The translations under genes and the position numbers were made by a program. From Gardnerella vaginalis (GTDB lineage: Bacteria > Actinomycetota > Actinomycetes > Actinomycetales > Bifidobacteriaceae): 64,000 nucleotides of DNA. The notes beneath the pieces were generated by a model. It did not search any database and was not told where the DNA came from. It worked only from the letters and a program-made list of their open reading frames with translations. Position 1 is the stretch's first letter, and each line of letters starts with the position of its first letter. Positions 1 through 8,666 of this stretch are shown here, piece by piece. The stretch lies in the NCBI RefSeq assembly GCF_001546455.1, contig NZ_KQ956825.1, positions 78,762-142,761 of the forward strand, given 5' to 3'.

Positions 1-534
1 CAGAATCGCGATTTTATAAAAGATATAGGCGAATTTGCTCCAACATGTAGAAAAATCTACGATTTAGGCTACGCAAATCTAAAAAAGCAGTGGACTCATG
101 GAGACCCGCATATATCTAATTTTATGTGGGAAGGTAGTGCTCCAAGCGCAGTGTTTGACCTTGCAATGGCCTATAAAAACACAGCAATCTACGATTTGGC
201 AATGACTTTAGAACGCAACACAATTCAATGGGTAGATATTGCAAACGGCAAAGAAGATTCGTATAGAACAGACTTAGTAGAAGCAATTTTGCAAGGATAT
301 TCCAGTGTTCGAGCACTAACAGATGTTGAAAAAGAATTGCTGCCACTTGTTCTTAGCGTAAGTCAAATCGAGCAATGCGTAGAATTTGTAGACTATTACT
401 TAAAGTCAAATGGGTCTTACGATTTTAAGATTTGGGGCTACGATACTGGCTTCTTGGAGCATGCTAGATGGTATAAATCTTGCTTTGGAGAAAGATATTT
501 GAATTATCTAACAGAAGTTTTGCAAAAAATATAA
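1..534 (+). CDS. Phosphotransferase-fold (APH/choline kinase-like) protein, 3' part
   Basis: The reading frame is open from the first base, so the 5' end lies outside the window; 177 C-terminal residues are visible. The segment HGDPHISNF matches the catalytic loop of aminoglycoside/choline/homoserine kinase-like phosphotransferases (HGDxxxxN, with the catalytic Asp and metal-binding Asn). About 13 residues on comes VFDLAMAYKNTAIYDLA, the usual place of the second metal-binding Asp followed by a YDLA-type helix. The substrate cannot be told from this fragment and could be a sugar, choline or another small alcohol. A run of nine T follows the stop codon directly. Confidence 0.7.
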   Translation, partial: QNRDFIKDIGEFAPTCRKIYDLGYANLKKQWTHGDPHISNFMWEGSAPSAVFDLAMAYKNTAIYDLAMTLERNTIQWVDIANGKEDSYRTDLVEAILQGYSSVRALTDVEKELLPLVLSVSQIEQCVEFVDYYLKSNGSYDFKIWGYDTGFLEHARWYKSCFGERYLNYLTEVLQKI

Positions 535-547
535 CGGATTTTTTTTT

Positions 548-582
548 GGTGTGCTTTTAGTGTGCCTTTTGGTGTGCTTTGC
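548..582. repeat. Three imperfect GGTGTGCTTTT-type tandem copies
   Basis: Three 11-12 bp units (GGTGTGCTTTT, AGTGTGCCTTTT, GGTGTGCTTTGC) lie head to tail in the spacer after the kinase-like gene. This is one of several short tandem arrays found just after stop codons in this window. Confidence 0.6.
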
Positions 583-627
583 AAAACGCTTTAGCTATTC
601 GTTCAATGGGGTTGTTAGATTTTAAAT

Positions 628-1422
628 ATGAGTTTTGAAAACGTTGATTACACGTCGTTAAATATTCCAGCGGCTCCATTTAGTGATCCTAGCCGCGTTC
701 CAGATTTTCCTAAAGGCAAAGTTCCTCGCCATGTAGGTGTGATTATGGACGGCAATGGCAGATGGGCTAAAGAGCGCGGAATGATTCGCACAGAAGGGCA
801 TAAAGCGGCGGAACCAGTGGTTTTCGACACTATTGCGGGCGCTATAGAAGCAGGGGTTCGTTACTTAAGCTTGTACACGTTTTCTACCGAAAATTGGAAG
901 AGATCTCCTCAAGAAGTGCATTTTTTGATGGGATTTTCTAGAGATATTATTCACCGCCGAGTTGCACAGATGAACGAGTGGGGAGTGCGCGTGCGCTGGG
1001 CTGGAAGACGACCAAAATTGTGGAAGTCTGTTATTGATGAGTTGGAAAAAGCTCAAGAGATTACAAAAAATAATACTACTATTGACGTTGTTTTTTGCTT
1101 AAACTACGGTGGTCGCGCGGAAATCGCAGACGCTTGCGCGGCAATTGCTAGGGAAGTTAAAAGTGGCAAAATTAAGGGCGATCGTATAAGCGAAAAAATG
1201 ATTGCAGAACACTTATACAATCCAGATATTCCAGATTGCGATCTTGTTATTCGCACTTCGGGAGAGCAGCGAACAAGCAACTTTTTGCCTTGGCAGGCGT
1301 CTTATGCGGAGCTTGATTTTGTGCCAGAACTCTTCCCAGATTATGGCCGCGAAGCGCTTTGGAGGTCTATTGACCGTTATGCGCATCGCGACCGAAGGTT
1401 TGGTGGCGTAAAAAACGCTTAA
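628..1422 (+). CDS. uppS: Isoprenyl transferase (undecaprenyl diphosphate synthase family)
   Basis: Predicted cis-prenyltransferase that condenses isopentenyl diphosphate units to make the long-chain lipid carrier for peptidoglycan precursors. It is 264 residues long, normal for the family. GVIMDGNGRWA at about residues 37-47 holds the catalytic Asp and the diphosphate-binding loop. LSLYTFSTENWKR and the C-terminal RTSGEQRTSNFLPWQ / YAEL motifs are also present. In this family the final motif is often SGEXRxSNFLLWQ, so the protein looks intact. The ATG has no clear Shine-Dalgarno sequence. An RNA starting very near the ATG is possible, because TTAGATT lies just upstream. Confidence 0.95.
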   Translation: MSFENVDYTSLNIPAAPFSDPSRVPDFPKGKVPRHVGVIMDGNGRWAKERGMIRTEGHKAAEPVVFDTIAGAIEAGVRYLSLYTFSTENWKRSPQEVHFLMGFSRDIIHRRVAQMNEWGVRVRWAGRRPKLWKSVIDELEKAQEITKNNTTIDVVFCLNYGGRAEIADACAAIAREVKSGKIKGDRISEKMIAEHLYNPDIPDCDLVIRTSGEQRTSNFLPWQASYAELDFVPELFPDYGREALWRSIDRYAHRDRRFGGVKNA

Positions 1423-1455
1423 AATGCTTAAACGCTTAATTGTGCTTAACCGCGA

Positions 1456-1839
1456 TTAATCGTTGTTGCTTTCGCGTTCTTCAAGAATCTTGTCTACAAG
1501 AGCGGCTTTTGCTTCCATTTGCCCGCTAAAACCAGGGCGAATATCTAACTTTAAGATAACACCTGTGCGATAGCCTTTTTCAACAAGAACCATAGTTGCG
1601 TCTTTTACAACTTGCATAACGTCGTCAAATTCGCCTTCAATGTTTGTAAACATTGAGTTTGTTTCGTTTTTTAATCCAGAATCACGAATCACTTTAACGC
1701 AGTCTGCCACGTATTCGCTAAGTTCTTCGCCAACTCCGCTAGGAGAAATGCATAATGCTGCAACAGTATTAGTTTTGTGGCCATTCTTATTATCTTCTTT
1801 AATGCCTTTATTGCTAACCGCGTTTTCGCTCATCTTCAA
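1456..1839 (-). CDS. Thiamine-binding protein, MTH1187/YqgV (DUF77) family
   Basis: 127 residues with the ferredoxin-like core of the DUF77/MTH1187 family: AALCISPSGVGEELSEYVA, then a conserved INTEG-like segment (FTNIEGEFDDVM) and GVILKLDIRPG near the C terminus. Members of this family bind thiamine or related pyrimidines in the cytoplasm. No TPP riboswitch is visible upstream. The first 30 residues are polar and poorly conserved, so the true start may be further in. The gene is divergent from glyS and its stop is close to the convergent uppS stop. A second thiamine-linked locus (riboswitch plus ECF module) lies at 51.3 kb. Confidence 0.8.
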   Translation of the reverse strand: MKMSENAVSNKGIKEDNKNGHKTNTVAALCISPSGVGEELSEYVADCVKVIRDSGLKNETNSMFTNIEGEFDDVMQVVKDATMVLVEKGYRTGVILKLDIRPGFSGQMEAKAALVDKILEERESNND

Positions 1840-1912
1840 TCCTTTCTAAGTGCAAATGTGTGCGCAAAACTATGCTTATACATTATTCTATTCGTTTAGC
1901 TTATATTTATTT

Positions 1913-1941
1913 TTATCAGCGTCACAGGGTTTTTCTATAAT
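1913..1941 (+). promoter_or_regulatory. Candidate glyS promoter
   Basis: TTATCA (1913-1918) and a perfect TATAAT (1936-1941) are separated by 17 bp. They lie about 47 bp upstream of the GTG chosen for glyS, in the spacer divergent from the thiamine-binding gene. Confidence 0.5.
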
Positions 1942-1987
1942 TAACACCGTTTCACCCGAATTTTCTAGATTTACGAAAAGGTGCATT

Positions 1988-3508
1988 GTGGCTGTTTCAA
2001 AGCTTGATGAAGTGGTGTCCTTAGCTAAGCGCCGAGGATTTGTGTTTCCAGCTGGCGAGATTTATGGCGGAACCCGCTCCGCGTGGGATTATGGCCCTTT
2101 GGGCGTGGCTTTAAAAGATAATATCAAGCGCGAATGGTGGCGTTATATGGTCACTACTCGTGGCGATGTTGTTGGAGTAGATACCTCCGTTATTTTGCCT
2201 TCTCAAGTTTGGGTTGCTTCTGGTCACGTTTCTGTGTTTAACGACCCTCTTATTGAATGCTTAAATTGCCATAAGCGCCATCGTGCAGACAAGCTTGAAG
2301 AGTCTTATGCCGAAAAGCATGGCGATAAAATGCCAGAGAATGGCTTAAAAGACATTGCTTGCCCAGATTGCGGAACTCGCGGAAACTGGACGGAGCCTCG
2401 CGACTTTAACATGATGCTTCGCACTCATTTGGGCCCTGTAGAAGACGAAAACAGCTTGCACTATTTGCGTCCAGAAACAGCCCAGGGTATTTTTGTTGAC
2501 TTTAAGAACGTTATGACTTCTACTCGTCAAAAGCCACCATTTGGTATTGCGAATATTGGTAAGTCTTTCCGTAATGAGATTACGCCTGGAAACTTTATAT
2601 TCCGTACTCGCGAGTTTGAGCAGATGGAAATGGAGTTCTTTGTAGAGCCTGGAACAGACGAAGCTTGGCATCAGTATTGGATTGACACTCGCGTAAATTG
2701 GTACGTTGATTTGGGTGTAAAGCCAGAAAACTTGCGTATGTACGAGCATCCTAAAGAGAAGCTAAGCCATTATTCCAAGCGTACGGTAGACATTGAATAC
2801 AAGTTTGGATTCCAAGGGTCTGACTGGGGAGAGCTTGAAGGCATTGCAAACCGTACCGACTACGATTTGTCTGCTCACGCTAAGCATTCTGGCGAGGATT
2901 TGAGCTACTTTAACCAGGCAACGGGCGAAAAGTACGTTCCTTACGTTATTGAGCCGGCTGCTGGCCTTACCCGTTCGCTTATGGCCTTCCTTGTAGACGC
3001 TTACGACGTTGATGAGGCTCCAAACACTAAGGGTGGCGTAGATAAGCGCACGGTTCTTAGACTTGACCCTCGTTTGGCTCCTGTTAAGGCTGCTGTTTTG
3101 CCATTGAGCAAGAAGCCAGAATTGCAATCGGTTGCTCAAGATTTGGCTGCGGATCTTCGCCAGCATGATTGGGTTATTGATTACGATGAGGCTGGTGCTA
3201 TTGGCCGCCGTTATCGCCGCGAAGACGAGATTGGCACTCCTTTGTGCATAACAGTTGACTTCGATACTTTGGAAGACAACGCTGTTACAATTCGTGAGCG
3301 AGACACAATGCAGCAAGAGCGCGTTTCTTTGGATAAGGTTGCGGATTACGTAGCTAGCCGCATTAACGAAAAGCGCGTTAAGTACCCACAAGGCCCAGTA
3401 GAGATTGTTGGTACGCGTGCTGCCGACGGCGGTGTGGATGTTTCTAAGGAAGCTGGTGTAGACGAGTCGCAGCCTGTTAAGATTGCTCAGGCTGGAGGCT
3501 TGTACTAA
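1988..3508 (+). CDS. glyS: Glycyl-tRNA synthetase (alpha2 type)
   Basis: Class II aminoacyl-tRNA synthetase that charges tRNA-Gly. The frame is open further upstream to 1850, but I start at the GTG at 1988. AAAAGG stands 5 bp before it, and the encoded [18 protein letters not shown] fits the family N terminus. The resulting 506 residues are normal for the single-chain bacterial/eukaryotic-type enzyme. Visible marks are [17 protein letters not shown], a CxxC...CxxC zinc-like pair (ECLNCHKRH and CPDCG), class II motif 2 ([20 protein letters not shown]) and motif 3 ([10 protein letters not shown]). The C terminus is the anticodon-binding domain. Confidence 0.96.
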   Translation: MAVSKLDEVVSLAKRRGFVFPAGEIYGGTRSAWDYGPLGVALKDNIKREWWRYMVTTRGDVVGVDTSVILPSQVWVASGHVSVFNDPLIECLNCHKRHRADKLEESYAEKHGDKMPENGLKDIACPDCGTRGNWTEPRDFNMMLRTHLGPVEDENSLHYLRPETAQGIFVDFKNVMTSTRQKPPFGIANIGKSFRNEITPGNFIFRTREFEQMEMEFFVEPGTDEAWHQYWIDTRVNWYVDLGVKPENLRMYEHPKEKLSHYSKRTVDIEYKFGFQGSDWGELEGIANRTDYDLSAHAKHSGEDLSYFNQATGEKYVPYVIEPAAGLTRSLMAFLVDAYDVDEAPNTKGGVDKRTVLRLDPRLAPVKAAVLPLSKKPELQSVAQDLAADLRQHDWVIDYDEAGAIGRRYRREDEIGTPLCITVDFDTLEDNAVTIRERDTMQQERVSLDKVADYVASRINEKRVKYPQGPVEIVGTRAADGGVDVSKEAGVDESQPVKIAQAGGLY

Positions 3509-3564
3509 TACGCGCCTAGTAAAAATCGATAAGTCGCTAGTTAAATTGCTAGCTAAATGCTAAC

Positions 3565-3588
3565 AAAATAACTATCAAAATAACTAGC
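3565..3588. repeat. Two 12-bp tandem copies after glyS
   Basis: AAAATAACTATC is followed directly by AAAATAACTAGC. They lie in the spacer between glyS and dusB, with further GCTAG-containing words just upstream. Confidence 0.55.
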
Positions 3589-3619
3589 AAAATATTAAAG
3601 TGAATGGAGTTAAAGCAAT

Positions 3620-4774
3620 ATGGATTTTTCTATTAAACCAGTGGATTTAGGGAAAATTCATATTGCAACTCCTGTTGTTTTATCTCCAATGGCCGGTATT
3701 ACTAATTGGCCATTTAGAGTTCTTTGCCGAGAATACGGGCCAGATGGCTTGTATGTTGCAGAAATGATTACTGCGCGCGCGTTAGTCGCAAGAAATCCTA
3801 AGGCGCTTAGACTTTGCCGTTTTGCTCCTAGCGAAAAAGTGCGCTCTTTGCAACTTTATGGAGTAGATCCTTTAATTGTGGAGCAGGCTGCTCGAATTGT
3901 TGTTGATGAGAATATGGCGGATCACGTTGACTTAAACTTTGGCTGCCCAGTTCCTAAAGTTACAAGGCGCGGCGGCGGTTCGGCTCTTCCTTGGAAAACA
4001 GATTTGCTTCAAGAGATTTTGCATCGTGTTGTAAGCGTGTGTAATCCAGCAGGAATCCCGGTTACTGCTAAGTTCCGTGTTGGAATTGACGAAGATCACC
4101 AGACTTTTATGCAAGCTGGCCATATTGCGCAAGAAGAGGGTTGTGCTGCCGTTACTTTGCACGCTCGCACGACTGCAGAATATTACGGAGGTCATTCCGA
4201 TTGGAGCCGCATTGGCGAGCTTGTAGAGGCCTTGAATATTCCTGTTTTTGGTAATGGCGATATTTGGGGAGCGCAAGATGCTCTTGCAATGTTTAAAGAA
4301 ACAGGATGCGCGGGAGTTGCCATTGGCCGCGGCTGCCAGGGGCGTCCTTGGATTTTTGCCGATATTCGCTCTGCTTGCAATGGTAGCAATAATCGCGTTA
4401 ATCCAAGTCTTGGGCAAGTTGGCAAGGTGATTTTAAGGCATTTGAATCTTCTTGTTGACTTTTATGACGGCGACGAGCGAATGGCTGTTCATGACTTGCG
4501 AAAGCATGTTGCGTGGTATTTAAAGGGGTTCCCAGTTGGCGGCGGAACTCGCAAAAGCTTTATGGAATGCGAGTCCATTGAAGATGTTCAGCGCAATATT
4601 GATGCGTTAGATTCCTCGCTTAAGCTCCCTGAGCAGGTTTTAGACACGCCGCGTGGCCGAGTTCGTTTTGCAAAAAAAGTTCATTTGCCATATGGCTGGT
4701 TAGATTCAAGAATTACCACCAGCGAGGAGCGCAAAGAGCTTTTTGGCAATGACCCAATGGATGCCAGCTACTAG
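3620..4774 (+). CDS. dusB: tRNA-dihydrouridine synthase
   Basis: FMN-dependent enzyme that reduces uridines in the tRNA D-loop. The 384-residue chain has a TIM barrel with VVLSPMAGITNWPFR near residue 20. The active-site loop is LNFGCPVPKVTRRGGGSAL, whose Cys is the general acid in Dus enzymes. PVTAKFRVGID, TLHARTTAEYYGGHSDW and the phosphate-binding VFGNGDIW and GVAIGRGCQGRPW follow. The C-terminal helical domain has HLRKH-like and YLKGFP segments. Assignment to the DusB/NifR3 group rests on overall pattern; the exact target uridine cannot be read here. Confidence 0.93.
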   Translation: MDFSIKPVDLGKIHIATPVVLSPMAGITNWPFRVLCREYGPDGLYVAEMITARALVARNPKALRLCRFAPSEKVRSLQLYGVDPLIVEQAARIVVDENMADHVDLNFGCPVPKVTRRGGGSALPWKTDLLQEILHRVVSVCNPAGIPVTAKFRVGIDEDHQTFMQAGHIAQEEGCAAVTLHARTTAEYYGGHSDWSRIGELVEALNIPVFGNGDIWGAQDALAMFKETGCAGVAIGRGCQGRPWIFADIRSACNGSNNRVNPSLGQVGKVILRHLNLLVDFYDGDERMAVHDLRKHVAWYLKGFPVGGGTRKSFMECESIEDVQRNIDALDSSLKLPEQVLDTPRGRVRFAKKVHLPYGWLDSRITTSEERKELFGNDPMDASY

Positions 4775-5001
4775 AGTTTTCTAATGTTTTCTAGGGCTTA
4801 GAGGCTGTTAAAAATGGCCTTTAAACTATTGCTTAATGTTCCAAACTTTTGTTGATAAAACGCTTTAAATATTTGCGTATAGCACGGTGTATTATCGAAT
4901 CGGTGACATTTTTTAAGTTTTTATTTGTAAAACGTCGCCATTATCGAGCGTTTTGCGCTAAAGTATTGCGTAAACGTGCGTGTGAGTGACAGGAGACAAC
5001 G

Positions 5002-6210
5002 GTGAGCGAGATTGCCCAGACTGACAATTTCAACGACAAAACCATAATCAAGGTAGTCGGCGTCGGTGGAGCCGGTGGTAACGCCGTCAACCGAATGATC
5101 ACCGAGGGTTTGCAGAACGTAGAATTCGTAGCAATCAACACTGATGCTAAGGATTTGTTGCGTTCCGACGCTGATGTAAAGATTTCATTATCTGATGCTT
5201 CAAGTCGTGGTCTCGGTGCTGGTGCTGATCCAGAAAAGGGCGCTAAGGCGGCACAAGACCATCAATCCGACATTGAAGAAGCATTAAAGGGCGCCGATAT
5301 GGTGTTCGTAACTTGCGGCGAGGGCGGCGGAACTGGTACAGGTGCAAGCCCTATTGTTGCGCGAGCTGCACACCAGCAGGGTGCTTTAACAATCGCAGTG
5401 GTTACAAGGCCATTTGGCTTTGAAGGCCCTCAGCGTGCTGCTTCAGCGAAACTTGGTATTGAAAATCTTCGTAAAGAAGTCGATGCTTTGATTGTTATTC
5501 CAAACGATCGTTTGTTGGAAATTTCAGATCGAACCATCGGAATTATTGAGGCTTTTAAGACTGCAGATACAGCTTTGCTTGCAGGTGTTCAAGGTATTAC
5601 AGATTTAATCACTATGAATTCTTATATTCATGTTGATTTCTCTGATGTTACCGCCGTTTTGCGCGGTGCAGGTACTGCCCTGTTTGGAATTGGCGCTGCA
5701 AAGGGAGAAGACAGAGCTACTCAGGCTGCCGAAATTGCTATTAGCTCCCCATTGCTTGAAGAAAGCATTGAAGGCGCTCATGGTGCTTTGATTAACATTG
5801 CAGGTCCAAGTGATTTAAAGCTGCAAGAAGCAAGCGCAGCAACCGAGCTTGTTCGCAAGGCAATTCATCCAGAAGCCCAGATTATTTGGGGTCTTTCTTT
5901 GGACGATTCTTACGGAGACGAAGTTCGCGTTACAGTTATTGCAGCTGGCTTTGATTCCCACCCTAAGGTGGAAGACGATAAAGCAGGTGCTTTTGTAGAC
6001 ATGCAAGCTGGCGTTGAATCTGTTGCACCAGCTCAGTCAACAACTCCAGCTGTTCGCGATGTAAAGCCTGTTGTTGCTGAAGAATCTTCGGAACCTGTTT
6101 CTTCTATGTTTGATTCTGTTGATTCAAGCCAGCAGTATCAATCGTCGGCTTCTAAAGATAAGCCACAAGATGAACCAGACGAATTGGATATTCCTGATTT
6201 TCTACGTTAA
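5002..6210 (+). CDS. ftsZ: Cell division protein FtsZ
   Basis: Tubulin-like GTPase that forms the Z ring at midcell. It starts at GTG with AGGAG about 7 bp upstream. The GTP-binding glycine-rich VVGVGGAGGNAVNRM is near the N terminus, the tubulin signature GEGGGTGTGASP follows at about residues 108-119, and NTDAKDL and FSDVTAVLRGAGTALFG are present. After residue 320 the chain becomes a variable Ser/Gln-rich linker and ends in DELDIPDFLR, the conserved C-terminal peptide that binds partners such as SepF. sepF follows 24 bp downstream, so the two are probably co-transcribed. Confidence 0.98.
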   Translation: MSEIAQTDNFNDKTIIKVVGVGGAGGNAVNRMITEGLQNVEFVAINTDAKDLLRSDADVKISLSDASSRGLGAGADPEKGAKAAQDHQSDIEEALKGADMVFVTCGEGGGTGTGASPIVARAAHQQGALTIAVVTRPFGFEGPQRAASAKLGIENLRKEVDALIVIPNDRLLEISDRTIGIIEAFKTADTALLAGVQGITDLITMNSYIHVDFSDVTAVLRGAGTALFGIGAAKGEDRATQAAEIAISSPLLEESIEGAHGALINIAGPSDLKLQEASAATELVRKAIHPEAQIIWGLSLDDSYGDEVRVTVIAAGFDSHPKVEDDKAGAFVDMQAGVESVAPAQSTTPAVRDVKPVVAEESSEPVSSMFDSVDSSQQYQSSASKDKPQDEPDELDIPDFLR

Positions 6211-6234
6211 GCATAGCGATAGGAGGGCAGCTTA

Positions 6235-6699
6235 ATGGCTGGCTTTATGAAGAATATGATGTCTTACGTAGGCATGAGTGATGTTCAAGACGACGATGAT
6301 TTCGTTGATTCTCAAGCGCAGGAAACTTCGTTTGACAACGATCACAACGTTGCTCCTATGAATCTGCATAATTCAGAATCGCAGTCGGGTAATGGATCTG
6401 TTTCTCGCGCTGGAGTAGGCCGCATGAGTCGCATTACAACGATTCATCCAAAGTCTTATGACGATGCTCAATTAGTTGGCCGTGCCTTAAGGGACGGAAC
6501 TCCAGTTGTTTTGAATCTTACTGGCGTTAGTGAGTCTGTTGCGTATCGCATAGTTGACTTCTCTGCTGGAGTTGTGTTTGGTGTTCGTGGATCTATTGAG
6601 CGAGTAACGCCAAGAGTGTTTCTTTTAAGCCCTTCGCAGGTAAACATAAAAGTTGAAGACGCTCCTAATGGCGGTTCTGCTCGCGATTTGTTCTCGTAA
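6235..6699 (+). CDS. sepF: Cell division protein SepF
   Basis: Membrane anchor and bundler of FtsZ filaments in Gram-positive bacteria. The 154 residues begin with a short amphipathic helix (MAGFMKNMMSYVG), followed by an acidic linker. The SepF core is TTIHPKSYDDAQLVGRALRD, then PVVLNLTG, then VDFSAGVVFGVRGSIERV and VFLLSP. AGGAGGG 6-8 bp upstream gives a strong ribosome site. It sits directly after ftsZ, the order seen in many actinobacteria. Confidence 0.96.
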   Translation: MAGFMKNMMSYVGMSDVQDDDDFVDSQAQETSFDNDHNVAPMNLHNSESQSGNGSVSRAGVGRMSRITTIHPKSYDDAQLVGRALRDGTPVVLNLTGVSESVAYRIVDFSAGVVFGVRGSIERVTPRVFLLSPSQVNIKVEDAPNGGSARDLFS

Positions 6700-6755
6700 T
6701 TACACACGCAGAATGAATGGCGGTTTACAGCATTCATTGTTAGACGTAACTTGAG

Positions 6756-6791
6756 TTTAAGGCAGAGTCTCTTTGAGATTTCTGCCTTAAA
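6756..6791 (+). terminator. Long hairpin after sepF, possible terminator
   Basis: TTTAAGGCAGA (6756-6766) is the exact reverse complement of TCTGCCTTAAA (6781-6791). The inner bases GTCTC/GAGAT continue the stem around a TTT loop with one bulge. There is no U-tract after it, so it may be a weak terminator or an RNA-stabilising hairpin. Confidence 0.5.
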
Positions 6792-6885
6792 TTATCTATA
6801 ACAAAATCTGATTAAGTTTTACTTGTGATTGCTTACTTGTGATTGATTGCAGAAGTTTATTTGGTTTATCTATGGAAGTGAATTT

Positions 6886-7179
6886 ATGATTTTTAATATC
6901 TTAATGTTAGTTGTTAATCTTTTTTTAAGCGCATACTTAACAGTGCTGTTTATTAGAGCGATTTTAGACTGGATTCCAATCGTATTCCATTCTTTTAGGC
7001 CAAATGAAGTTATTAGAAAATTTGCCCAAATCATATATTACTTAACGGAACCGCTTTTGCGATTTGCACGCAGATTTATACCTCCTGTAAGGCTAGGAAA
7101 CATAAGTTTAGACGTGAGTTTTATGGCGGTTTACTTTTTGATAATTGTTTTACAGGTCGTTTTAAGCGTTCTTTATTAG
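6886..7179 (+). CDS. YggT family membrane protein
   Basis: Small integral membrane protein of 97 residues with two hydrophobic segments (about residues 2-25 and 72-96). Between them lies the family signature LDWIPIVFHSFRPNE...LTEPLLRFARRFIPPVRLG. The frame stays open back to a TTG at 6847, but the ATG at 6886 has GGAAG 7 bp upstream and gives the normal family length. YggT genes commonly lie between sepF and divIVA in Gram-positive division clusters, as here; the molecular role is not established. Confidence 0.88.
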   Translation: MIFNILMLVVNLFLSAYLTVLFIRAILDWIPIVFHSFRPNEVIRKFAQIIYYLTEPLLRFARRFIPPVRLGNISLDVSFMAVYFLIIVLQVVLSVLY

Positions 7180-7352
7180 TGCTTATTAATGTTGTTTTTT
7201 TAATGAAGCGGCATGATAGTTTTTAATTTAGAAAAATATTGGCAGATTTCGTAAAAAATAATCATTTTTTGCTCTATTTTTTCTATGGACGTGATAGCAT
7301 CGAAGAGATATATCAAAAGGGCTGCGCGCCCAAAAGTGAGGTGTAATGCATT

Positions 7353-8666
7353 ATGGCTCTGTTAACGCCTAAAGACATTCGCGAGCATACCTTCCAAATC
7401 GTTAGATTTAAGGGTGGTTATGACGTTGACGAAGTTGATGACTTTTTAGATCAGGTTACAGAAACAATCGAGGCGCTTGGTCAGCAGGCCGTGCAAGGTC
7501 TTGGAGCTTCCACGCAGTCTCTTGGCGCCGATGTTGCTAGCTTAAATAATAAGATTGCGGACTTAACAAATCAGGTTGAATCCTTAACTAAGGAGAATAA
7601 TGATTTAAAGACTGCATCTAGCAACGCAAGCAAGAGTGACAACGATCTTGCTGCAAAGCTTAAGGAAGCGGAAGAAAATAACCGCGCATTGAGCGAGCAA
7701 AATCAGCAGCTTAAGGAGCAGTTGGATGGGTTGGGTGCTCAGGTTGATCAGCTTACTGCTCAGGCCGCAACTGCAGATAGCGCTAAGGCTGATGCAGACA
7801 AGAAGATTCAAGAAGAGCTTGAAAACGTTACGCGCGAACGCGACGACTTCCGTGCAAGCAGTGAAAACTTGGGTCGTGAGCTAGAAGAGGTTCGCCAGCA
7901 GCTTGTTGTAACGCAGCAAGAAAACGCTAAGGTTCAAGATCTTAGCAAGCAGCTTGAAGAATCGCATCAGCGAGAAGAACAGCTTCGCGAGCAAGTTTCT
8001 AAGATGGAACCAAGCACAGAAACTGGTAGCTTGCAGAAGATTGCAGGTGCTGGTGCAGAAGCTCAAGGCTCGGAGCCAGAACGCGCTACTGCTATGTTGA
8101 CTCTTGCAATGCAGCTGCACGATCAGTACGTAGACAAGGGCAAGGCAAAGGCTCAGCAGATTGTTGAAGAAAGCCAGACCCGTTATAACGAGATAATTGC
8201 CAAGGCAGATGAATACTCTGAGCGTACTCACGGCGAAGCCGATGAGTACAATAAGCAGACTCGCGGGGATGCCGATGATTATTCGGTTCGTACTCGTAGC
8301 GATGCCGATGCTTACGCAGCTCGCGCTCACAACGAGGCAGATGCCTACTCTGGCAAGGTTCGTCAGGCTGCAGACGATTACTCTAAGCAGACTCACGATC
8401 AAGCTGATCAGTACGAAGCAGAAGTTCAGCATAGGGCTGCGGATTACGATTCCACTACTCGCACGTCTGCAGATGCATATGCTCGTCAGGTACGTGAAAA
8501 TCTCGAAAAGCAAACTAAGGTTATTGAAGGTAACATTCAAAGCCTTAAGCAGTTTGAAACCGAGTATCGTACTCGCTTGACCGACTTCTTGGGTCAGCTT
8601 GTTGCTCAAGTTTCCGACGAGAACACGTATACATCTATGGAAAATCAAGATAAGCAGGATGAGTAG
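7353..8666 (+). CDS. divIVA: DivIVA/Wag31 polar growth protein with 11-residue repeats
   Basis: Scaffold for polar or septal cell-wall growth in actinobacteria. The N terminus MALLTPKDIREHTFQIVRFKGGYDVDEVDDFLD (written here only to place the domain, residues 1-33) is the membrane-binding DivIVA domain. Confidence 0.95.
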   Translation: MALLTPKDIREHTFQIVRFKGGYDVDEVDDFLDQVTETIEALGQQAVQGLGASTQSLGADVASLNNKIADLTNQVESLTKENNDLKTASSNASKSDNDLAAKLKEAEENNRALSEQNQQLKEQLDGLGAQVDQLTAQAATADSAKADADKKIQEELENVTRERDDFRASSENLGRELEEVRQQLVVTQQENAKVQDLSKQLEESHQREEQLREQVSKMEPSTETGSLQKIAGAGAEAQGSEPERATAMLTLAMQLHDQYVDKGKAKAQQIVEESQTRYNEIIAKADEYSERTHGEADEYNKQTRGDADDYSVRTRSDADAYAARAHNEADAYSGKVRQAADDYSKQTHDQADQYEAEVQHRAADYDSTTRTSADAYARQVRENLEKQTKVIEGNIQSLKQFETEYRTRLTDFLGQLVAQVSDENTYTSMENQDKQDE